Shown: one piece after another, positions 14,498-20,602 of the stretch
How the letters are laid out: every line of letters begins with the position of its first letter
Position numbering within the stretch: the stretch's first letter is position 1
DNA from: Chloroflexota bacterium
GTDB lineage: Bacteria; Chloroflexota; FW602-bin22; JAMCYS01
Length of the DNA: 20,602 nucleotides
Direction: 5' to 3'
Assembly (NCBI GenBank): GCA_021847625.1
Contig: JAJZQK010000004.1
Location: forward strand, 1-20,602
Program-made: the position numbers and the translations under genes
The notes under the pieces: model-generated
What the model was told of the DNA's origin: nothing
Databases searched by the model: none
What the model saw: the letters and a program-made list of their open reading frames with translations, nothing else

Positions 14498-16807
14498 TTG
14501 GACTGGCGAGCTGGCTTGGCCAGCGTCGTGAACCGAATACGCCGGGTGCTCGTGCCCAAGTCGACGAGTGGCGACACTCGGGCCGACACAGCGCGCTCGC
14601 GACCAGGAATGGGTCGCCCGATCGTGGAGACCGTCGCCCGCCGCTACTCACCCTGGCCGCCCTCACTCAGGGAGGCGTTCCGCCCCGTTTCGGCGGGCCC
14701 GAACGGCGCCTGGCTGGGACGGCGGGCCAGTCTCCCCAGGAGGGTCAGGCAGCGATATGCGGCCTCGGATGGGCCCGAGAGGCGCTCACAGCGCTGGTCT
14801 GCCCTCCGGGCCACGCGGCTGCACCGAACCGGTCTGCTAGCGGTTCACCTGGAGGAAGGGCCAAGGGAGCAGACATGGCTTAGATCGCACGCCGAGCCGT
14901 CCAGTTACTACTGGCCAGTCCCGCTGTGGCGGCGTTTGGCCTTCGCGGTCGCCCAGCGAAAGCGCCGACGCTCTGCCCTACAAAGGCCAACATCCGCCAG
15001 GCCCGTGAGTGGGGCGGGTCGGCCCGGTATCGCTGCCGCGTGGATGACCGATGGGCCGTCGCCAGGGAATCTGGGTCCACCGCACGCAGCCCCCTTCGCC
15101 GAACAGCCAACGGAATTAGATAGCAGCTGGGAAGCCTCGGAGGGGGAGGCCGAAAGCTGGTTTGTCGGGAGCGTTTCCTATGGCGGAGTGGCCGCCGAAG
15201 AGAAGGTTGAGGGTTTGGGCCAAATTCCCGACGACAACCTGCTCGCGGAAACGGGTCAAATGCCTGGGTCGGCGTTTGGGTTAACCGCGGCCGCGAACGA
15301 TGTTGGGGGCGAGCGTGTGCCGGCAAGAGCAGCTCCCCTAACGACGGATAGCGGAAGCCTGGGTCCGGCCTATGCGCCGTTGCCGGTTCGCGCCCCATAC
15401 CGACGAGCGGTGCTCCGGCAACAGGAACCGGCAGGGCTGCGGGCGTTCATCGCACGAACATTGGATGTTATAGACCGCCTGCGTATACCTAGGGCGCGCC
15501 CGAGCGGTTGGCCTAGTTCACGGGCGGAGCCCTTGGTGCAGCCTATGGCCCCAGGGAGGGCACCTGGTGGCACGGCGACGGACGCCGACTTGTCTCTATC
15601 GCCACGAGAGACGGCGCCCACGCCTGACTCGCGGGTCCGCGATGCGCGGGACCTACGGAGACAACACACAGGTCGCCAAATCGACGAGGTCGGGCCGGCG
15701 TTGCCTACGAAGACGGACGACCGCATCGCAGAGAAACCGCCGCAGACGGGTATCTCCGATGGCCTCGACGCGTCGGGAGGGAACGATACATGGGCAAGGC
15801 AGGGCCACGGCGACGCCGCTGTGCAGACTGCCGACGACCTCGCTGGCCGCTTCGAGGCGTCGAGCCAACAGACTACCATGGGAGAGCCTGTCCCAGGGGA
15901 GAGCGAGCTGGGCGCGGCCGGAGACGCGGCGGCTTGGGGGGTAACGGGCGCCGGCCGTGAGGCAGCGGCGTCTCGGGAGCCGCTTCGGCGCCAGGACCAG
16001 AGCCCGATGCGGGCCCTTTGGACCGGCAGGGTCGTGGCTACCGGGGGTCGGCAGGCTGCAAACTGGCGGGTCTTAGCCCTTGAGCACGCCGCACCCCCGA
16101 CCAGTGCAGCCATCGCGGCCCTATTGGCCAGGCTGACCAGCAGGCCCGCGCTGGTTCGCAGACCGGGCCTCGAGCGCCGGTTGCTCACTGGCCCTAGAGG
16201 CGAAGCACTCCTGCTAGCGGCAAATGCGCGCCTGAGAAATGAGGCAAGTTGCTCGCTGTATGACTCGGGGCAAGCCATGAGTTGGCTACCAAGCGATGCT
16301 GCCGGGGATGAGCTCGGATGGGACAGCGGTCCGTCGCCGGACGCCCGACCGTCCGAGGAAACGGCACTCGCCGCCGATTTGAGGCGAGCCGGTCTCGACC
16401 GCGAGCGACTGGGAGATGACGTCGGCTCCCTGGTGCGGGCCTGGAGCGGTCGGCGGGTGGGTCGTGATTCGGTCGTCCCGACTGGGGGCGGTTATCGGGG
16501 CCTGGAGGCGCCGCCGGCAGTGCAAGCGAGGGGACTCGACGACGAGGACACCCTTTTGGGCTGGCTCCGTGACCTTGCCGCAGCTCGCTATGGGCCTCGG
16601 GCGGAGCTTGCCCTGGCCCCGGTCGGGGTCACCCAACGGACGCCGGCTGAGTCCGCGGGCGCGCCCACCGCCGCGGAGGGAACAGGCGACCGTGAGGAGG
16701 AGCCGGGGGCCGACGAACCGGACCTCGACGTGCTGGCAAGCGAAGTCTACGCCCGCCTGCGGCAGCGTCTGGAGGTTGAGCGGGAGCGTCTGGTCATCAA
16801 CGTGTGA
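14498..16807 (+). CDS. 769-residue uncharacterised eCIS-cluster protein
   Basis: TTG at 14498, preceded by GGGAGTAGAG, opens 769 codons. I recognise no domain. The first ~180 residues are Arg-rich and basic (for example RRYSPWPPSLREAF, RRLAFAVAQRKRRRSALQR); residues about 190-500 are Gly/Ser/Asp/Glu-rich and look disordered; about 505-620 is more ordered (AIAALLARLTSRP, LLAANARLRNEASC); then mixed helix and linker. The last ~30 residues, DLDVLASEVYARLRQRLEVE and RERL, match the tail of the short DUF4157 protein. Between tube 2 and LysM, it belongs to the particle or its cargo. Candidates are a divergent tape measure, tube-lumen filler, baseplate adaptor or effector. Tail-fibre proteins are unlikely at this spot. 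Confidence 0.6.
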   Translation: MDWRAGLASVVNRIRRVLVPKSTSGDTRADTARSRPGMGRPIVETVARRYSPWPPSLREAFRPVSAGPNGAWLGRRASLPRRVRQRYAASDGPERRSQRWSALRATRLHRTGLLAVHLEEGPREQTWLRSHAEPSSYYWPVPLWRRLAFAVAQRKRRRSALQRPTSARPVSGAGRPGIAAAWMTDGPSPGNLGPPHAAPFAEQPTELDSSWEASEGEAESWFVGSVSYGGVAAEEKVEGLGQIPDDNLLAETGQMPGSAFGLTAAANDVGGERVPARAAPLTTDSGSLGPAYAPLPVRAPYRRAVLRQQEPAGLRAFIARTLDVIDRLRIPRARPSGWPSSRAEPLVQPMAPGRAPGGTATDADLSLSPRETAPTPDSRVRDARDLRRQHTGRQIDEVGPALPTKTDDRIAEKPPQTGISDGLDASGGNDTWARQGHGDAAVQTADDLAGRFEASSQQTTMGEPVPGESELGAAGDAAAWGVTGAGREAAASREPLRRQDQSPMRALWTGRVVATGGRQAANWRVLALEHAAPPTSAAIAALLARLTSRPALVRRPGLERRLLTGPRGEALLLAANARLRNEASCSLYDSGQAMSWLPSDAAGDELGWDSGPSPDARPSEETALAADLRRAGLDRERLGDDVGSLVRAWSGRRVGRDSVVPTGGGYRGLEAPPAVQARGLDDEDTLLGWLRDLAAARYGPRAELALAPVGVTQRTPAESAGAPTAAEGTGDREEEPGADEPDLDVLASEVYARLRQRLEVERERLVINV

Positions 16808-16856
16808 GGGGCGCAGGGACAAGGCTGGCGTTAGGCCGGCGGGAGGCACGACGGTC

Positions 16857-17510
16857 GTGGAATTGGCACCGGCGACGATAACCAATCTGAATACCCTCGA
16901 GACGGTTTACTGCAGGTTTCGGCCGAAGCAGTACACTTTCACTAAGCAGAACAGGTGGACGACCCGGGACACCAAGGGCGGCAACGTGCCAGACCTGGAG
17001 TTCGGCGGCGGCGGCTCGATGACGATGCGGCTCGAACTTATCTTCGATACGTACGAGGACAAAGGACCCAAGGACGTGCGGCTCCAGACCAACTCCCTCT
17101 GGAGAATGATGCTCATCAGTCCTCTCAAGATCGACCCGCGTACTCAGAAGGGCGAGCCACCAATGTGCGAGTTCCGCTGGGGTGCCATGTGGTCTTTCCA
17201 GGCCGTCATCATGAACCTGGAACAGACGTTCACGATGTTCCTGCCTGACGGTACGCCCGTGCGCGCTAGTGTGCGCGTGACCTTCCAGCAGGCGGCGGAG
17301 GTCGGTCGGTTCCCGGGTCAGAACCCGACCTCGGGCGGCGTCGCGGGCCAGCGCGTGCACCTGGTGAGCGAGGGGGAGACCATCGACAACATCGCCTTCC
17401 AGGAGTACGGCGATGCCAAGCACTGGCGCTACCTCGCCGACGCGAACCGGCTGGAGGACGTGCGCCGCCTGCGTTCGGGACAAACGCTCGTCGTACCGCC
17501 GTTGCGGTAG
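16857..17510 (+). CDS. eCIS LysM baseplate protein (Afp7/Pvc7-like)
   Basis: The open frame extends upstream into the preceding gene, but the protein-like part begins at the GTG at 16857 behind GGGAGG, giving 217 residues. The start LAPATITNLNTLETVYCRFRPKQYTFTKQNRW and the central WRMMLISPLKI, then EFRWGAMWSFQAVIMNLEQTFTMFLPDG, match the peptidoglycan-binding/T4 gp53-like proteins of eCIS, followed by a C-terminal LysM domain (about 168-215: VSEGETIDNIAFQEYGDAKHW, then LADANRL and LRSGQTLVVPP). LysM parts in these baseplates are thought to join the spike to the tube. Eleven bases separate it from the spike gene. Confidence 0.9.
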   Translation: MELAPATITNLNTLETVYCRFRPKQYTFTKQNRWTTRDTKGGNVPDLEFGGGGSMTMRLELIFDTYEDKGPKDVRLQTNSLWRMMLISPLKIDPRTQKGEPPMCEFRWGAMWSFQAVIMNLEQTFTMFLPDGTPVRASVRVTFQQAAEVGRFPGQNPTSGGVAGQRVHLVSEGETIDNIAFQEYGDAKHWRYLADANRLEDVRRLRSGQTLVVPPLR

Positions 17511-17521
17511 CAGAGGAAGAA

Positions 17522-19171
17522 ATGACCGGCCAGGGCGACGACCATATCTCTCAGGTCTATATAACAGTCGACGGGACTGATGTACAAACGGACCTTATGC
17601 GAAGGCTCGTGTACGTCGAGGTCGACGACAACCTCCTCCTGCCCGACATGTTCGTGATGTGTTTTCACGACCAGCACGTAGAGCTGATCGATTCGCAGAC
17701 CTTCGCGCTGGGCAAGTTGGTTGAGATCAGAGCGCGGACGAGCGGTGGACCAGTTCGGTTGATGAACGGCGAGGTCACGTCGCTGGAGCCCTCGTTCGAT
17801 ACGCGCCGGGGGCCGACGCTCGTCGTCCGTGGCTACGACCTTGCCCACCGGCTGCACCGCGGGCGCAAGACCCGCACGTTCGTCCAGCACAAAGACAGCG
17901 ATATCGTCCAGAGGGTGGCGCGAGAGTGCGGTTTGCGCGTGCAGGTGGACGCGACGTCGGAGGTGCACGAGTACGTCATCCAGGACAACCAGACCGACCT
18001 GGAGTTCCTTCTGGGGCGGGCCCGACGGGTGGGCTACCTACTTTATGTCGAGGACGGCGTGGTCAACTTCCGGCGCACGCCGCCCCCACCGCCGCAGGCG
18101 CCACGCCTTGAATGGGGAGTCGACTTGCGGGAGCTGAGGGTACGAGTGAGCGCCGCCGAGCAGGTCAACGAGGTGGTGGTTCGTGCCTGGGACCCCCAGA
18201 ACAGGAGCACCATAATCGGCCGCGCCACCCAGAGCCAGGTGCCGCCGCAGGTAGGCCAGGAGCGGCAAGGAGGACAGGCCGCCCAGCAGGCATATCAAAG
18301 CCAGGCGAGACAGGTGATAGTGAACCGCATCGTACAGTCACAAGCCGAGGCTGACACCCTCGCGCAGGCGGTGCACGACGAGATAAGCGGCTCCTACATC
18401 CGCGCCGAGGGTGCCTGCCGGGGCAACCCGCAGGTCGCCGCCGGTGCCACCGTCAATCTGGTAGCGATTGGCAACCGGTATTCTGGCCAGTACACGGTCA
18501 CGCGCAGCCTGCATCGGTTCGACCTCGAGGGATACGTCACGCGCTTCACCGTGTCCGGCCGGCGCTCCGACTCGCTACTTGAACTCGTGCGGGGACCGGG
18601 TGACGGGCGACGCGATCCAGGGGTAGTGGTCGGCGTGGTTACCGACAACACAGATCCCCAGGGCCAGGCGCGGGTGAGGGTGAGCTTTCCCTGGCTCGAC
18701 GATAGCCAGGCGAGCGCGTGGGCCCGTCTGGTGACGCCAATGGCCGGCGATGGCCGCGGTATCGAGTTCATCCCTGAGGTTAACGACGAGGTGCTCGTGG
18801 CCTTCGAGCATGGCGACATGAACCGCCCTCTAGTGCTGGGGGCGTTGTGGAATGGGCAGGACGCGCCGCCACAGTCAAGCAGTGACGCGGTGGTCGGCGG
18901 GCAGGTAAACAAACGCATTATCCGCAGCCGCGCCGGTCACGAGATTACGCTCGACGATACGAACGACAGAGGCTCTATCACTATCGTCGACAGCACTGGC
19001 AACAACCGAATCACAATCGACTCGGTGAACAACAGTCTGGCAATCGCGGCTCAGGGCGACGTCACGATAGAGTCACAGGGACAGCTGACGATTAGGGCGA
19101 CACGAGGGATAGAGATCGACGCAGGCGGGGGCCAAGTGGAGATCAAGGGCTCTCGCATCAGTCTGAACTAG
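17522..19171 (+). CDS. VgrG-like baseplate spike (Afp8/Pvc8-like)
   Basis: A 549-residue spike from an ATG behind AGAGGAAG. Residues about 10-345 form the phage late-control/gp27-like part (SQVYITVDGTDVQTDLMRR, then a Gln/Ala-rich linker near 240-265). Residues about 365-445 form the gp5-type OB fold (GVVTDNTDPQGQARVRVSFPW, GIEFIPEVNDEVLVAFEHGD). From about 468 to the end (HEITLDDTNDRGSITIVDS, NRITIDSVNNS, VTIESQGQLTIRATRGI) is the triple-stranded beta-helix needle. Three chains make the puncturing spike, tipped by the PAAR protein encoded next, and sit on the LysM/gp25 baseplate. It differs little from the family plan; the Gln-rich linker is its most variable part. Confidence 0.95.
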   Translation: MTGQGDDHISQVYITVDGTDVQTDLMRRLVYVEVDDNLLLPDMFVMCFHDQHVELIDSQTFALGKLVEIRARTSGGPVRLMNGEVTSLEPSFDTRRGPTLVVRGYDLAHRLHRGRKTRTFVQHKDSDIVQRVARECGLRVQVDATSEVHEYVIQDNQTDLEFLLGRARRVGYLLYVEDGVVNFRRTPPPPPQAPRLEWGVDLRELRVRVSAAEQVNEVVVRAWDPQNRSTIIGRATQSQVPPQVGQERQGGQAAQQAYQSQARQVIVNRIVQSQAEADTLAQAVHDEISGSYIRAEGACRGNPQVAAGATVNLVAIGNRYSGQYTVTRSLHRFDLEGYVTRFTVSGRRSDSLLELVRGPGDGRRDPGVVVGVVTDNTDPQGQARVRVSFPWLDDSQASAWARLVTPMAGDGRGIEFIPEVNDEVLVAFEHGDMNRPLVLGALWNGQDAPPQSSSDAVVGGQVNKRIIRSRAGHEITLDDTNDRGSITIVDSTGNNRITIDSVNNSLAIAAQGDVTIESQGQLTIRATRGIEIDAGGGQVEIKGSRISLN

Positions 19172-19185
19172 GGGGACGTAGGGCC

Positions 19186-19578
19186 ATGGGCCAGCCGGCA
19201 GCAAAGCAGGGGGACCGGATCACGGCGACGGACACGCACATCGTCATGGTGCCCTCGCCGGGAGGACCCGTGCCCACGCCGCTCCCGCACCCCTTCAACG
19301 GCATCCTGTCCCAGAGCTTGAGCGCAAACGTCAGCATTGAGGGCATGCCGGCGGCGACCGTTGGCAGCATTGCCTTGAACACGCCGCCCCATGTACCGCA
19401 GGGAGGCACGTTCCAACGACCGCCCTCCAATCAGGGCCGCATTCAGAATGGGAGCGCTACCGTCTACATCAACGGCAGGGCAGCGGCCCGAAACGGCGAC
19501 ATTGCCATGACGTGCAACGATCCCGCCGACTTGCCTATCGGAACCGTCGTGGCCCAGTGCAGGGTGCTCATCGGCTAG
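19186..19578 (+). CDS. PAAR-like spike tip (Afp10/Pvc10-like)
   Basis: A 130-residue protein from an ATG 15 bases after the spike gene. Start MGQPAAKQGDRITATDTHIV with P and G residues in the PAAR layout, then PSPGGPVPTPLPHPFNG, and the late NGRAAARNGDIAMTC typical of PAAR domains with Cys and His metal ligands. Such proteins cap the spike and can carry cargo or effector domains; this one is a bare tip with no extension. The ribosome site (GGGGAC) is weak. Confidence 0.92.
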   Translation: MGQPAAKQGDRITATDTHIVMVPSPGGPVPTPLPHPFNGILSQSLSANVSIEGMPAATVGSIALNTPPHVPQGGTFQRPPSNQGRIQNGSATVYINGRAAARNGDIAMTCNDPADLPIGTVVAQCRVLIG

Positions 19579-19602
19579 GCGGTAACAAGAGGAGTAGGAC
19601 AT

Positions 19603-20016
19603 TTGGACCCGGCAGGACAGAGCATGGATATCCTCGGCACCGGTTGGGGTTGGCCCATCGGCGTGGACGGCAGGGGTGGTGTCGAGCTGGTCCAGGGCTA
19701 CGCCGACATCGAGCAGGCAATCCGCATCATCCTCGGCACGGCGCCGGGTGAGAGGCGGATGCGCCCGAACTTCGGCTGCCGCATCCACGAGCTGGTCTTC
19801 GCCCCCAACAGCGCCACCACATTTGGGCTAGCCAGGCACCACGTGGAGGAAGCCCTGGGCTGGTGGGAGCCACGCATCGAGGTTCTTCGCGTCGACGCCC
19901 AGGCCGACCCCCGCGAACCGAGCCGGATGCTGGTCGAAGTGCACTACCGGGTGCGGACCACCAAGGACGAGCGCACCCTCGTCTACCCCTTCTATCGCAT
20001 TCCAGGGGAGGAGTAA
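19603..20016 (+). CDS. gp25-like baseplate wedge protein (Afp9/Pvc9-like)
   Basis: A 137-residue protein with TTG at 19603 behind GAGGAG; an ATG 21 bases further on is an alternative. The gp25 signature is clear: WPIGVDGRGGVELVQGYADI, AIRIILGTAPGERRMRPNFG, then IHELVFAPN. It forms part of the six-fold baseplate ring joined to gp6-like and gp53/LysM-like parts, and gp25 is a conserved trigger for sheath assembly in T4, R-pyocin and T6SS. It is followed by the gp6-like gene after only 5 bases, so it is co-translated. Confidence 0.94.
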   Translation: MDPAGQSMDILGTGWGWPIGVDGRGGVELVQGYADIEQAIRIILGTAPGERRMRPNFGCRIHELVFAPNSATTFGLARHHVEEALGWWEPRIEVLRVDAQADPREPSRMLVEVHYRVRTTKDERTLVYPFYRIPGEE

Positions 20017-20021
20017 TCGCG

Positions 20022-20602
20022 ATGTCACTACCGGCGCCCAACTTGGACGACCGCCACTTCCAGGACATAGTGGACGAGGCTAGGCGCCTCATTCCGCGTT
20101 ACTGCCCGCGCTGGACAGACCACAACCTCTCCGATCCGGGCATCACGCTCGTCGAGCTCTTCGCCTGGATGACCGACCTCACCCTCTATCGTCTGAACCA
20201 GGTGCCCGACCGCCACTACATCAAGTTCCTGGAATTGATCGGCGTACGCCGGCTGCCCCCACGACCGGCCCGCGCCGACGTGATCTTTCGCCTGACCGCA
20301 CCTCAGCCCGAGGCAGTGACGATAGCAGAAGGGACAGAGATGGCGACTCAGCGCACGGAGACCCAGGATGCCATCTCCTTCACTTCCGACCGCGACCTCG
20401 CGATTCTAGTGCCCGAAATGATCTACTGCTTGGTCGGTCGCAGTGACGAAGAGAGCCCGGAGCCTCCGCAAGAGAACTCCGTCTTCCACGATTACCAGCA
20501 GGCGCTCCGCAACCCTGATATAGACGCGCCCATCTTTCGCAATCCTCCGCAACTCGGAGATGCCTTCTACTTGGGATTCCGTGAGAACCACGCCGCCCAC
20601 AT
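20022..20602 (+). CDS. gp6/baseplate J-like protein (Afp11/Pvc11-like), 3' partial
   Basis: ATG at 20022, five bases after the gp25-like stop, opens a frame still open at the window edge (193 complete codons). The start MSLPAPNLDDRHFQDIVDEA, then RLIPRYCPRW, HNLSDPGITLVELFAWMTDL and YRLNQVPDRHYIKFLELIG match the N-terminus of Afp11/Pvc11, the gp6-related wedge protein that dimerises around the spike hub. Full members are usually several hundred to over 1000 residues, so most of this one lies outside. Confidence 0.92.
   Translation, partial: MSLPAPNLDDRHFQDIVDEARRLIPRYCPRWTDHNLSDPGITLVELFAWMTDLTLYRLNQVPDRHYIKFLELIGVRRLPPRPARADVIFRLTAPQPEAVTIAEGTEMATQRTETQDAISFTSDRDLAILVPEMIYCLVGRSDEESPEPPQENSVFHDYQQALRNPDIDAPIFRNPPQLGDAFYLGFRENHAAH

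Noticed and set aside
15370..16278. 302-residue minus-strand open frame within the 769-residue gene
   Set aside because: Composition (Ser/Arg/Ala/Pro-rich) is that of an antisense shadow; the plus frame has a ribosome site and a C-terminal motif shared with a neighbouring gene.
3811..20602. Prophage or type VI secretion system
   Set aside because: The DUF4255 cap, Pvc15-type ATPase, DUF4157 and DUF6760 proteins point to eCIS; no capsid, terminase, integrase or TssJLM genes were seen.

Overview
The window is high-GC bacterial DNA dominated by a plus-strand gene cluster for an extracellular contractile injection system (eCIS), a phage-tail-like particle of the Afp/PVC family. No phage head, terminase, integrase, T6SS membrane-complex, tRNA, rRNA or CRISPR sequence was seen, so prophage and type VI secretion are poor alternatives. 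Frequent GTG/TTG starts, a single sheath gene, a DUF6760-type small protein and DUF4157 proteins suggest a non-proteobacterial host. Chloroflexota, or a deep-branching actinobacterial group, is my best guess, but the sequence does not prove it.

Left flank (1-3265): a 5'-truncated membrane HD-GYP protein on the plus strand is followed by three minus-strand items. These are a broken MFS exporter remnant, a small ferritin-like protein of the encapsulated-ferritin (EncFtn) type, and a SWIM zinc-finger gene interrupted by an in-frame TGA inside the zinc-binding motif. This flank looks like chromosomal backbone with gene decay.

eCIS cluster (3514-20602, running off the right edge): a strong sigma70-type promoter (TTGACA-N17-TAGGAT) leads to a two-domain AAA+ ATPase (Afp15/Pvc15-like) and a 1060-residue protein with three TPR-like modules, four Gln/Glu-rich repeats and a DUF4157 HExxH domain, the best cargo/effector candidate. 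An 850-base stretch with no convincing long gene holds a second matching promoter (TTGACA-N17-TAACAT). Then come the DUF4255 terminator/cap protein, one sheath, tube protein 1, a tail-assembly-chaperone-like protein, a 55-residue DUF6760 protein, a short DUF4157 protein, tube protein 2, a 769-residue protein of unknown family, a LysM baseplate protein, the VgrG-like spike, a PAAR-like tip, a gp25-like baseplate protein and the start of a gp6/J-like baseplate protein. Tail fibre, tape measure and remaining baseplate genes would be expected beyond the window.

How it fits together: tube proteins stack on the LysM/spike/PAAR/gp25/gp6 baseplate, the sheath wraps the tube, the DUF4255 protein caps it, and the ATPase helps assembly. 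The most unusual content is three non-structural proteins: the large TPR-DUF4157 protein, the short DUF4157 protein and the 769-residue protein. The last two share a short C-terminal helix motif, which I propose is a common docking signal.
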